Of a stretch of 64,000 nucleotides of DNA, positions 7,690 through 16,323 are shown piece after piece (within the stretch, counting starts at the first letter, position 1; every line of letters begins with the position of its first letter). Position numbers and translations under genes: made by a program. Source of the stretch: Pelosinus sp. IPA-1 (GTDB lineage Bacteria; Bacillota; Negativicutes; DSM-13327); contig NZ_BSVC01000005.1 of the NCBI RefSeq assembly GCF_030269905.1, forward strand, positions 1 to 64,000, read 5' to 3'. Below the pieces are notes generated by a model. The model worked only from the letters and a program-made list of their open reading frames with translations, searched no databases and was not told where the DNA came from.

Positions 7690-9336
7690 TCATTTTATTT
7701 TCCGGCGTACAGCGCCTTTTGCTGATGACGTGGTCGTAAGTCCATATAGTTTGAGAAATTCACTTTCGTCTTCTTGTTTTGCGATAGGTTTAGTATTTGT
7801 GCGACGGTAGTGTAACTCCTCGTCATCAATCCCTAACTGAATACTTCTTTCAAAAATATTTATATCAATTCGGTCACCGTTTTGTACGATTCCAATCGGC
7901 CCTTCTTCGGCAGCTTCCGGCGAAAGATAGCCTATTGATAAGCCTCCCGATGCTCCAGAAAAACGACCATCTGTAACAATTGCTACATTACCTACTTTCC
8001 CAATGACTTCTGTAGCCCGATGCATCTCACGCATACCTGGGCCCCCGATAGGTCCTTCATAGCGAATTACTACAACATCACCAGGTACAATGCCCCCATT
8101 ATCAATGGCATCCATACACTCTTCTTCAGAATCAAATACTTTGGCCGGTCCAGAAAAGATCCACATATCAGATGGCACAGCTGAGCTTTTAACGACGGCT
8201 CCCTCAGGAGCTAAATTACCACGAAGCACTGCAATGCCGCCCTCTGCAGTAAAGGCCTTATCAAAATTGCGAATAATAGCACCATCTGCAGGTTTAGCAC
8301 ACTTAAGATTTTCTTCTAAAGTTTTACCGTTAATCGCTAGCGTATCTAACGTTAGTACCGACTTCAATTCATTCATAATCGTAGGAATACCACCTACTGG
8401 ATATAAATCAGCTACCGTATATTCCTGACTATTTGGAACAACTCTAGTAATGAGAGGAACGTAGCGGCTAATGCGGTCAAAGTCATCATAAGTTACTGCA
8501 AGTCCACATTCATGAGCAATCGCTGGAAGGTGTAGTACCGTATTCAAAGACCCTCCCATTGCCAAGACCACTGCTACCGTATTATCAAAAGCAGCTTTAC
8601 TCATAATATCTCGAGGCTTAATATCCTTTTGTACTAAGTCCATAATGACCAGGCCGGTATCATATGCCACCTTATGTCTAAGTTCACTTAATGCAGGGAC
8701 TGCTGCTGATCCAGGAAGAGACATGCCCAATGTTTCAGCAACAATACACATGGTATTTGCAGTGCCAAGAAAAGGACAGACGCCAGCTGTAGGATAGTAA
8801 TCTACCGTAACCTCGACTAGCTTCTCCTCATCAATTTCCCCTCGGATAAACTGTTGCCTAGCAGCTTTCGATTCTGCAGGCTTTATTTTATTAATCATAG
8901 GACCACCTGTTACCATGGCGGCTGGAATGTTTAAACGAGCAGCTGCCATCAGCATGGCAGGAACAATTTTGTCACAAGAGCCCAGCAATACCATGCCATC
9001 AAAAATCCCATGCGCCCGAATCATTACCTCAATCGAGTCAACAATTAATTCTCTGCTAGGCAATACGTATTTCATACCATCATGTCCTTGAGCAATACCA
9101 TCGCAAATGGCTATCGTATTAAACTCTAAAGGATAACCACCCGCTTCTATTATTCCTCTCTTTACATCTTCTGCAAGTTCTCGAAGATGACAATGTCCAG
9201 GAACAATTTCATTCCAAGAGTTAACCACTGCAATAATCGGCCGATCCAAATTTTTATAAATTGCGCCGCATGATCCTAGGTGACCTTTGGCGATCGCCCG
9301 CTGATAAGCTGGCAATTTGTTAAGAGTTGTACTCAT
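7690..9336 (-). CDS. IlvD/Edd family dehydratase (dihydroxy-acid or sugar-acid)
   Basis: Iron-sulfur dehydratase of 548 aa. The family motifs are clear: NSWNEIVPGHCHL (about 39-51), FNTIAICDGIAQGHDGMKY (about 73-91), cluster cysteine in GSCDKIVP (C121), TAGVCPFLGTANTM (C187) and the C-terminal GRFSGASGGLSIGYLSPEA. The length is closer to IlvD (about 555) than to Edd (about 600). As first gene of a gluconate cluster it may dehydrate gluconate or 6-phosphogluconate rather than serve branched-chain amino acid synthesis. Sequence alone does not decide. The ribosome site AAAGGGGC precedes ATG. It is divergent from rpiR. Confidence 0.85.
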   Translation of the reverse strand: MSTTLNKLPAYQRAIAKGHLGSCGAIYKNLDRPIIAVVNSWNEIVPGHCHLRELAEDVKRGIIEAGGYPLEFNTIAICDGIAQGHDGMKYVLPSRELIVDSIEVMIRAHGIFDGMVLLGSCDKIVPAMLMAAARLNIPAAMVTGGPMINKIKPAESKAARQQFIRGEIDEEKLVEVTVDYYPTAGVCPFLGTANTMCIVAETLGMSLPGSAAVPALSELRHKVAYDTGLVIMDLVQKDIKPRDIMSKAAFDNTVAVVLAMGGSLNTVLHLPAIAHECGLAVTYDDFDRISRYVPLITRVVPNSQEYTVADLYPVGGIPTIMNELKSVLTLDTLAINGKTLEENLKCAKPADGAIIRNFDKAFTAEGGIAVLRGNLAPEGAVVKSSAVPSDMWIFSGPAKVFDSEEECMDAIDNGGIVPGDVVVIRYEGPIGGPGMREMHRATEVIGKVGNVAIVTDGRFSGASGGLSIGYLSPEAAEEGPIGIVQNGDRIDINIFERSIQLGIDDEELHYRRTNTKPIAKQEDESEFLKLYGLTTTSSAKGAVRRKIK

Positions 9337-9363
9337 TTTAATGCCCCTTTGAAATTAAATATC

Positions 9364-9395
9364 TATTTCATTTCTTATTATGAAATATTTTTTCA
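9364..9395. promoter_or_regulatory. Candidate RpiR-type operator
   Basis: TATTTCA (9364-9370) and TGAAATA (9381-9387) form an inverted repeat that overlaps a second one, TGAAATATTTTTTCA (9381-9395). TGAAA/TTTCA half-sites are common among RpiR-family operators. It lies just upstream of the dehydratase start in the divergent region. Inference only. Confidence 0.45.
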
Positions 9396-9544
9396 CAACT
9401 AATTATCATAATATACTGCTTTTTTACGAAAAGCAATAGGGCGCAAAAAATATTTCTTTTTCCAAGTGAAAATAGATATTATTTTTCTAAACAGCAAGCA
9501 ACCTCCTTGCAGGATAGCAAAGTGTCTGTTACAATATTCCTACA

Positions 9545-9641
9545 TAAGAAAAGACTTGGCTTGTGCCAAGTCCTCGGACGCAGGCAGAAGCCTTAGTCGT
9601 TCTTACTTGGAATCAAGAAAGTGTTATACTTTCTGATTCCG
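9545..9641 (+). repeat. Family B 97-bp structured repeat, copy 1
   Basis: First of three 97-bp elements (others 10544-10640 and 57643-57739). Layout: TAAGAA paired with TTCTTA, hairpin GACTTGGC/GCCAAGTC, small stem AGGC/GCCT, core CTTAGTCGTTCTTA, then hairpin GGAATCAAGAAAGT/ACTTTCTGATTCC. This copy lies between the divergent dehydratase and rpiR, 41 bases before rpiR. Confidence 0.93.
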
Positions 9642-9682
9642 TAAAAAAGATCCTTTTAGCACAAAAGGGTGGAGGCCGTTGA

Positions 9683-10546
9683 ATGGAACGTAATGAAAAT
9701 ATAGTAAGCTCATGCTTGCCTCGGATACGCAGTAGCTTTACTGATTTAACCAAAACAGAACAAAAAACTGCAACTTATATTTTGGAAAATCCATCGGAAG
9801 TCATTCACATGACCATTACAGAATTGGCTGAAGCAGCTCAAAATGCCGAAGCAACGGTTTTTCGGCTGTGCAAAAAACTAGGATTTTCTGGATACCAAGA
9901 GTTAAAAATTGCCTTAGCTGGTGATTTATATACCCCTCTAGAATCTGTTTACAAAGAAGTAGACCCTACAGACTCGATTCGCACAATGGCGAGTAAAATA
10001 TTCTTAGGGATTAACGAAGGGCTGCAAGACACCCTCAAAATTATCGATGAAGATGCTATTGAAAGGGCCATTCAAGCCATCACCACCACGCGGCGTATCG
10101 ATGTTTATGGCTCTGGGGGCTCAGCCATCATAGCTTCTGATATAGAACATCGGTTTATGCGTTTTGGTATCTCGGTAAGGTCTTATTCTGACCCACATCT
10201 CCAGATAGCATCAGCGACCCTACTTCAGCCAGGGGATTTAGTCATTGCAGTATCTCATACAGGTGCAAATCGGGATGTATTAGAGGCTGTAGAAATGGCC
10301 AAAAGCAATCAAGTTACTACCATTGCTATTACAAGCTATCTACGTTCCCCCCTCAGCCAAGCAGTAGATATTGCACTCCATGGCATGGGTAGGGAAGTCA
10401 CATACCGCTCGGAAGCCATGGCTTCTCGCTTGATTCATCTAGCTATTGTCGACGTCTTATACGTTGGATCACTGCTTCGCCAACAAGATAAAATCATCGA
10501 AAACATGAAAAGAGTTCGTAAGTCCATTGCGAAACGAAAAATATAA
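9683..10546 (+). CDS. RpiR family transcriptional regulator
   Basis: Sugar-phosphate-responsive regulator (287 aa). The N-terminal HTH_6 domain (about 1-80) carries TITELAEAAQNAEATVFRLC and KKLGFSGYQELKIAL. The C-terminal SIS domain (about 120-255) carries RIDVYGSGGSAIIASDI and AVSHTGANRDVLEAV, the phosphosugar-binding loops. Ribosome site GGTGGAGG precedes ATG by 7 bases. It is divergent from the gluconate cluster, so it probably controls that cluster in response to 6-phosphogluconate or KDPG (inference). Direct copies of repeat B lie on both sides, the second beginning in its stop codon. Confidence 0.92.
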   Translation: MERNENIVSSCLPRIRSSFTDLTKTEQKTATYILENPSEVIHMTITELAEAAQNAEATVFRLCKKLGFSGYQELKIALAGDLYTPLESVYKEVDPTDSIRTMASKIFLGINEGLQDTLKIIDEDAIERAIQAITTTRRIDVYGSGGSAIIASDIEHRFMRFGISVRSYSDPHLQIASATLLQPGDLVIAVSHTGANRDVLEAVEMAKSNQVTTIAITSYLRSPLSQAVDIALHGMGREVTYRSEAMASRLIHLAIVDVLYVGSLLRQQDKIIENMKRVRKSIAKRKI

Positions 10547-10640
10547 GAAAAGACTTTGCTTAGGCCAAGTCCTCAGACGAAGGCAGAAACCTTAGTCGTT
10601 CTTACTTGGAATCAAGGAAGTGTTATACTTTCTGATTCCG
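10544..10640 (+). repeat. Family B 97-bp structured repeat, copy 2
   Basis: Same 97-bp length as copy 1. Its first three bases TAA are the rpiR stop codon. Differences such as TTGC for TGGC and GGAAG for GAAAG partly keep pairing through G-U. It would be in the 3' untranslated region of rpiR mRNA, directly before the terminator. Confidence 0.93.
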
Positions 10641-10645
10641 TAAGA

Positions 10646-10681
10646 AAAGGTTATTAACTCACCTGAGTTAATAACCTTTTT
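10646..10681 (+). terminator. Terminator after rpiR
   Basis: AAAGGTTATTAACTC and GAGTTAATAACCTTT form a 15-bp stem with an ACCT loop, followed by TTCTTG. It closes the rpiR transcript after repeat B copy 2. Confidence 0.85.
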
Positions 10682-10712
10682 CTTGTTTTACCACATTAAA
10701 AAATCGATTTAC

Positions 10713-11903
10713 CTATACCTTTTCTTTATTATAATGAGTTAATGCTAATAAGACAGCTTTATACATAATAGTAGCGCCTATTAGCAGCGCATTCTCATCT
10801 ATATCAAAATAAGAACTGTGCAAGTGGTAATTTTCTTCTCCCTCTTTACCACACCCTAACCAAAAAAACGCTCCTGGAACTTTTTCTAAATATCTGCCAA
10901 AGTCTTCTGCAGCTAAGACAGGTTGAACATCCGAGTGTATTTGCTCATCATCGAGTACTTGCTGGGCTGCCAGTATAATCAAATCCGTAGGCTCTGCCCA
11001 ATTACTTAGTACAGGATAACCATATTGATAATCCAAAACATAACTTCCTCCCTGGGCAGCTGTGATACCAGTTACTGTACGTTCTACCTTTTTAGCTATC
11101 TGTCTACGTATTTTTTCACTAAGAGTCCGTACCGTTCCATCCAATAGGACTTCCCTAGCAATTACGTTATACCTCTCGCCACCCTGTATATTGCCAATGG
11201 AAAGTGTTGCGGCTTCCAAAGGATCAATTTGACGGTTCATTATATGGCCCAAACCTTGTATTACATCAGCAGCCATCGTTATCGCATCAACCCCATGCTG
11301 GGGCTGGCCAGCATGAGCTGCCTGACCTAGAATTTTGATACCAATTCGATCTGAGGCTGCCATTAAGGGACCTTGACGAGTTCCAATATGGCCGCAAGGA
11401 AGATCTGGCCATAAATGTAAACCAAAAATTACATCCACATCCTCTAAGACACCATCTGCTATCAATAAACTAGCACCGCCAATTGGAGCTGCTTCCTCTG
11501 CAGGTTGAAAAACGAATTTTATCGTCCCCGCAAATTCTCCATGACACAAAGAAAACGCTTTGGCTACGCCTAACAAAATCGCCATATGGCCATCATGACC
11601 ACAAGCATGCATAACCCCTGGACGCTTAGAACGATAAGGAACATCGTTTGTTTCTGTAATCGGAAGAGCATCCATGTCACTCCGCAGGGCAACTGTAGGA
11701 CCAGGGTATTTACCGTGGATAACACCACAAACCCCAAAGTGATCCTTAAATGTTAAAACTTCAATGCCCATGCTCTGCAAAATAGCAACGATCTCTCTCG
11801 ATGTTTCTTCTTCTTCTCGACTTACTTCTGGATTGCTGTGAAACAAACGCCTCCAAGAAACTAACTGCTTCTCAAGATCTAGTGCCTTCCTCTCATCCCA
11901 CAT
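10713..11903 (-). CDS. M20 family amidohydrolase
   Basis: Zinc amidohydrolase of the M20D/IAA-amino-acid hydrolase group (396 aa), cytoplasmic. The metal-binding MHACGHDGHMAILLG (about 97-111), the catalytic EE in QPAEEAAPIGGA and the lid-domain AAHAGQPQHGVDAI are visible, with the last ligand near VLAAEDFGRYL. Such enzymes remove acyl or aminoacyl groups from amino acids; the exact substrate cannot be told. Ribosome site AAAGGTGG lies before ATG. It is a single gene between the gluconate and xylose blocks. Confidence 0.85.
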   Translation of the reverse strand: MWDERKALDLEKQLVSWRRLFHSNPEVSREEEETSREIVAILQSMGIEVLTFKDHFGVCGVIHGKYPGPTVALRSDMDALPITETNDVPYRSKRPGVMHACGHDGHMAILLGVAKAFSLCHGEFAGTIKFVFQPAEEAAPIGGASLLIADGVLEDVDVIFGLHLWPDLPCGHIGTRQGPLMAASDRIGIKILGQAAHAGQPQHGVDAITMAADVIQGLGHIMNRQIDPLEAATLSIGNIQGGERYNVIAREVLLDGTVRTLSEKIRRQIAKKVERTVTGITAAQGGSYVLDYQYGYPVLSNWAEPTDLIILAAQQVLDDEQIHSDVQPVLAAEDFGRYLEKVPGAFFWLGCGKEGEENYHLHSSYFDIDENALLIGATIMYKAVLLALTHYNKEKV

Positions 11904-12021
11904 TCTTTAAAACCACCTTTTATGATAAATCACAATACGATTTACCAGAACTATATACGTATTATATCATATGTTTTAGGGCTTTTTAAAGACATTTCCT
12001 TAAATTGCTTTATTGGTTCAA

Positions 12022-12053
12022 CAAAAAAGCCCCCATATTTTTATGAGAGCTTT
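12022..12053 (-). terminator. Terminator after the regulator at 12.1-13.4 kb
   Basis: On the minus strand AAGCTCTCATA and TATGGGGGCTT form a stem with AAAA loop followed by TTTTTTG. Confidence 0.75.
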
Positions 12054-12089
12054 CTAATTCTAAGAAACTCCGATGCTAGTTTTATCCCG

Positions 12090-13418
12090 CTAATCAGCTG
12101 CCTTTTTTAACAAAGAATTCAATAGCACCTTATACAATTTTCGTGGACGCCCTTTCGCCAACATCTCTGCCCCAATTACTTCGGCAAGACCTTGGTCAAC
12201 CAGGGTAGATAGAAGTCGTCTAGCACTACGTGGAGTAATTGCCAGATATAGGGCCAAATCATCAGCCGCAATTGTATCCTTATCTAATTTGTTAATCGCA
12301 GCTAACAGCTTATTCACTGTTGTATTACTTATATTTAGGGTATCCGCAAATTGTCTAAGAATAGCGTCATCGACACGAATTGAATACTTAAGATGGGTAG
12401 CTGAACTGAGTGGCCCAATTGCCTCCCTATTATCTGTTACTACCATCCAAAGACCTTTTCCCCTTTGTTTTGCAAGACCAAGGGCATTATACGCATTTTC
12501 CTCCGCAGCGTAAGCAGTTGATCCAAAACCAATACCGCCACTTACCTTAGCAGCTACACTACGGGTAATTTCTTCTAGAATTGGCATAATGGTAAAATCA
12601 GCAGTAACTTCTTCAAGTATCCCCCGAGTAGAATATAAGGTATACTGCCCCTCTCCCCGAACAACGATGGAACCTTTAATTCTTTCGGCATAGCCAACCA
12701 GTATTTCATATAATCTCAGTTCAATTCGCTTTACCCCGTAACTAGAGCTGGCACGCACGATATCTTCATAATCATCAATTGCTATATGCTGAATGGCAAT
12801 TTGCCCCCCCTTAAACCGCTGGGCTTCAAATGCACTAATCGCAATATCAAGTGTTGTACGAATATTACTACGCGTTGGCCATATGCGAAAAGCAGGAACG
12901 CCCATTTCCTTTAATTTTTCATAGGTTGCTAAAAGGCACGTAACTGCAATATTTGTTTTACCATCTTTCCATAGCTGATAATGATATTCCGTTATATCTT
13001 TTGCAGAAGTAACTCCGCTATAATGATTTACATAAATTTGCGGCAAGGGCAAATTGATATCAGTAAATGTCTCTTCAATTTCTTCTTCGCTGAAGGTATC
13101 AAAACTTATGCTACTGAGATTCAGTTTTTCAATATACGTAATTTGTAGTAAGGCACGCCACAAACTAGACCCTGCGTGTGGAATATAAAAAATTGGTTTT
13201 GCAACTTTTAATTGTAGAGCATGTTCATAAGGAACAATTCCTGAAAATACCCATACATCCACATCATTAGAACGTTCTGCTATTATATCTCCTACTTCAA
13301 GCGCATCCTGATACACGATAGGAATTGGTATTAAAATATCGGCCCGTTCCATTGCCACTTTATTTGCTAATACAATAGAATCAGCTGGCCCCACAATCGC
13401 CACTCTTATCTTATTCAT
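12090..13418 (-). CDS. Uncharacterised regulator with a degenerate nucleotide-cyclase-like domain and winged helix
   Basis: Protein of about 442 aa that I cannot place in a named family. The N-terminal half (1-190) looks like a Rossmann-type sensory domain (KIRVAIVGPADSIVLANKV). A middle region (about 205-330) resembles a GGDEF/cyclase fold without the signature: QIAIQHIAIDDYEDIV, then GGIGFGSTAYAAEENAYNAL. The C-terminus (about 355-442) predicts winged-helix elements (LYLAITPRSARRLLSTLVDQ). It lies on the same strand after xylH, 130 bases away, so it may be a regulator transcribed with or after the xylose operon. The start at 13418 follows GGGAGA; an earlier ATG at 13445 lacks a ribosome site. 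Confidence 0.6.
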   Translation of the reverse strand: MNKIRVAIVGPADSIVLANKVAMERADILIPIPIVYQDALEVGDIIAERSNDVDVWVFSGIVPYEHALQLKVAKPIFYIPHAGSSLWRALLQITYIEKLNLSSISFDTFSEEEIEETFTDINLPLPQIYVNHYSGVTSAKDITEYHYQLWKDGKTNIAVTCLLATYEKLKEMGVPAFRIWPTRSNIRTTLDIAISAFEAQRFKGGQIAIQHIAIDDYEDIVRASSSYGVKRIELRLYEILVGYAERIKGSIVVRGEGQYTLYSTRGILEEVTADFTIMPILEEITRSVAAKVSGGIGFGSTAYAAEENAYNALGLAKQRGKGLWMVVTDNREAIGPLSSATHLKYSIRVDDAILRQFADTLNISNTTVNKLLAAINKLDKDTIAADDLALYLAITPRSARRLLSTLVDQGLAEVIGAEMLAKGRPRKLYKVLLNSLLKKAAD

Positions 13419-13551
13419 CATTTTTCTCCCATAATGATATAACAATTACTTCTTTACCTATTATTATACCTATTTCAGGAGAAATTACCAAGTAAATGAC
13501 AGAACACGCACCTATTATGAAACAAGAAACCTATAAGAATAGATAATCTTG

Positions 13552-14736
13552 TTACTTTTTATTTTTAGTAGCAATATCCACCCAAACTGCTAAAACTAAA
13601 ATACTTCCCTTTACAATATACTGCCAAAAAGTTTCAATATTAAGCATACTCATACCGTTGTCCAAGCTAGCCATAACCAAAGCGCCAACGATAGCGCCAC
13701 CAATACTTCCTACCCCCCCCATTAAACTGGCACCACCTATAACACAGGCAGCGATCGCATCCATCTCCGCATTTTGTCCTGCAGCGACGGAAGCAGCATT
13801 AAGTCTTGAACAGAGCAATATACCTGCAATCGAAACCAAGAAACCATTAATTGCAAATATACTTAATGTCATCTTATTAACATTAATTCCGGATAATTTA
13901 GCTGCTTCTATATTTCCACCTATTGCATAAATTCGGCGGCCGAATACAGTTTTATTTAATACATAAGTAAAAATAACGGCCAATACAGCGAGAATAAATA
14001 CAGGAACAGGAAATCCTTGATATGAATTTAAGACAGTTACAAGCAATAATATCAAAGCCGCACTTAAAACAATTTTTAAGGTTTCAACCGATAAAGGGCG
14101 AAGGGCCAAGTTATATTGAAGGCGCAATTTTCGGCTGCTTATCGAAGTATAAATGATTGTTGCAATAGCCAATATCCCTAAAAATATTCCAATTCCTTCT
14201 ACTAAATAGGCATTACCTAAAAACCTAATTTCTGGGCTCAAGGATGCTACGGTAGTGCCTTTCGTTGCTCCTACAAGAATTCCCCGAAATACCAATAGCC
14301 CGCCCAGCGTCACAATAAAGGAAGGTATTTTTTTATAAGCAATTAACCACCCATTAAACAATCCAATAGATAAACCTACTAATAATGTAATTCCCATAGC
14401 CAAAATACCATCCACTTTAAACCATACATTCGTAATTGCTGCTATACCACCTAGTAAACCCATTAATGAGCCTACCGAAAGGTCAATGTGTCCAGCTATA
14501 ATTACAAAAACCATACCAATGGAAAGAATCCCAGTTATCGACATCTGTCTAAACAAATTAGATAAATTCCTTGCACTCAAGAAATCTCCATTTGTAGCAA
14601 ACGTAAAGATTAGCCATATGGATACCAATGCAAATACCATAGTATAGGTTTTAACATTAAAATTAAACATTGATTTCAATGGACTTTGATGCCACTTATT
14701 CACTTTTGCATTCGTTTGCTCTATCTTCGTCGTCAC
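13552..14736 (-). CDS. xylH: Xylose ABC transporter permease XylH
   Basis: Inner-membrane permease of a ribose/xylose-type ABC importer (394 aa), with about 10 or more membrane segments. Family motifs are visible: SITGILSIGMVFVIIAGHID (about 68-87), DLSVGSLMGLLGGIAA, the coupling-loop NPEAA-like GGNIEAAKLSGINVNK (about 277-292) and GASLMGGVGSIGGAIVGAL. The GTG start overlaps the xylG stop by 4 bases and uses GGAGGG inside xylG. With XylG and XylF it forms the high-affinity xylose importer. Confidence 0.93.
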   Translation of the reverse strand: MTTKIEQTNAKVNKWHQSPLKSMFNFNVKTYTMVFALVSIWLIFTFATNGDFLSARNLSNLFRQMSITGILSIGMVFVIIAGHIDLSVGSLMGLLGGIAAITNVWFKVDGILAMGITLLVGLSIGLFNGWLIAYKKIPSFIVTLGGLLVFRGILVGATKGTTVASLSPEIRFLGNAYLVEGIGIFLGILAIATIIYTSISSRKLRLQYNLALRPLSVETLKIVLSAALILLLVTVLNSYQGFPVPVFILAVLAVIFTYVLNKTVFGRRIYAIGGNIEAAKLSGINVNKMTLSIFAINGFLVSIAGILLCSRLNAASVAAGQNAEMDAIAACVIGGASLMGGVGSIGGAIVGALVMASLDNGMSMLNIETFWQYIVKGSILVLAVWVDIATKNKK

Positions 14737-16259
14737 CCTCTAGTCCCTCCTACAGCACAATGCATGATTTGTTCCTGGTCTAAATCCTTATTAATAAACT
14801 CGCCTTTAATTTTACCTTCATTCATTATTACAATACGATCGGCCATACCAAGAATTTCTGGTAAATCTGAGGATATCATAATAATCGCGATACCTTCCGC
14901 CGTTAAATTGTTAATTAGATTATATATCTCATATTTGGCACCAACATCAATCCCTCTAGTAGGTTCATCTAGTATTAATACCTTTAATTTTCGCAGTAAA
15001 TATTTTGCTAGGATTACTTTTTGTTGGTTGCCACCACTTAGATTTTTAATGAGGGCATCCAAGCCCGGTGTTTTTATTTTTAACTTATCGATAAAATGAT
15101 TTGTATCCGTTAATTCTTTACAATCATCTATGCAGTCTAAGTTTAATCGATAATTTTCAATATTCGCCAGTGTCATGTTTTGCTTAACAGACATTTGCTC
15201 TATAATCCCATGACGTTTACGATCCTCTGGCACCATAGCGATGCCATATTGCAATGCATCATTAGGATGATTAATTTTTATCTTCTTTTTATTTAAGAAA
15301 ACTTCACCATACTGTTTGCCAGCATGAAAACCATAAATAGCAGAAACCAATTCTGTCCGACCAGCCCCTACTAAACCTGCAAATCCTAAAACCTCACCTT
15401 GTTTTAGGTGAAAACTTACATTATCAACTAATTTCTTATTGGCTTCGTTAGGATCGTATACAGTGTAATTTTTTACAGCAAAAATCTCTTGTTCAGTTAC
15501 GTGAGCTACTTTAGGATATAAATCAGTAATTTCCCGCCCTACCATCATTCTTACAATATCATCTCGAGTAAGTTCATTCTTAGAATTTGTGCCAATGGAT
15601 TGACCGTCACGAATAACGGTTACTGTATCTGCTAAACGGAATACCTCATCTAATTTGTGAGATATATAAATACAGGTAACTCCCTTAGCTTTAAGTCGCC
15701 CTAAAATATCCATTAAAATCTCCACTTCTCCTTCTGATTGAGAAGCAGTAGGTTCATCCAGTATCAGTAACGTAGCATTCTTCGCCAAAGCCTTCGCGAT
15801 TTCAACCAATTGTTGCTGACCTGTTCCTAAATGTTTAACAAGGGTATCGGGGTTAATGTCTAATTTCATTTCTTTTAATAAATCCTGGGTTTGGGCTAGC
15901 ATTGCAGGAGTATTAATAAAACCTTTTTTACTGCATTCATTACCCATAAAAATATTCTCATACACGGCAAGTTCCTTAAATAGGGCCAATTCTTGATGGA
16001 TAATAGCTATGCCAGCCTGCTCAGCATCTCTAATATTTTTAATGATAAGATTCTTATTGTTAAAAAATATCTTTCCTTGGTAAGTGTCATGAGGATACAC
16101 TCCACTTAGTACTTTCATTAAAGTTGACTTGCCAGCGCCATTTTCGCCACATAAAGCGTGAATTTCTCCCCGCTTTACTTTAAATGAAACATTTTTTAGT
16201 GCTTTTACTCCAGAAAATTCTTTGACGATATCCTTCATTTCTAAAATAAAATCATTCAT
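14733..16259 (-). CDS. xylG: Xylose ABC transporter ATP-binding protein XylG
   Basis: Duplicated ATPase (508 aa) that powers the xylose importer. The first half has Walker A GENGAGKST (about 39-47), signature LGTGQQQLVEIAKAL and Walker B LLILDEPTASQS. The second half has a divergent Walker A (GLVGAGRTEL), signature LSGGNQQKVILAKYL and LILDEPTRGIDVG. Two ABC domains in one chain is the norm for the sugar (CUT2) class. It is co-transcribed with xylF upstream and xylH downstream. Confidence 0.95.
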   Translation of the reverse strand: MNDFILEMKDIVKEFSGVKALKNVSFKVKRGEIHALCGENGAGKSTLMKVLSGVYPHDTYQGKIFFNNKNLIIKNIRDAEQAGIAIIHQELALFKELAVYENIFMGNECSKKGFINTPAMLAQTQDLLKEMKLDINPDTLVKHLGTGQQQLVEIAKALAKNATLLILDEPTASQSEGEVEILMDILGRLKAKGVTCIYISHKLDEVFRLADTVTVIRDGQSIGTNSKNELTRDDIVRMMVGREITDLYPKVAHVTEQEIFAVKNYTVYDPNEANKKLVDNVSFHLKQGEVLGFAGLVGAGRTELVSAIYGFHAGKQYGEVFLNKKKIKINHPNDALQYGIAMVPEDRKRHGIIEQMSVKQNMTLANIENYRLNLDCIDDCKELTDTNHFIDKLKIKTPGLDALIKNLSGGNQQKVILAKYLLRKLKVLILDEPTRGIDVGAKYEIYNLINNLTAEGIAIIMISSDLPEILGMADRIVIMNEGKIKGEFINKDLDQEQIMHCAVGGTRG

Positions 16260-16285
16260 TTTTATCCCCTCAAATCATAATTGGG

Positions 16286-16314
16286 AAGGCGGGGAAAACT
16301 CTTTTCCCCACCTT
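16286..16314 (-). repeat. Intercistronic hairpin between xylF and xylG
   Basis: On the minus strand AAGGTGGGGAAAA and TTTTCCCCGCCTT form a strong stem. Hairpins here often stabilise the mRNA of the binding protein and lower expression of the following genes. No U-run follows, so partial termination is less likely. Confidence 0.7.
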
Positions 16315-16323
16315 TTATATAGA

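Noticed and set aside
8090-8428. Long plus-strand frame inside the IlvD/Edd gene
   Set aside because: It is opposite to a fully conserved enzyme and lacks a ribosome site; the coding signal is on the minus strand.
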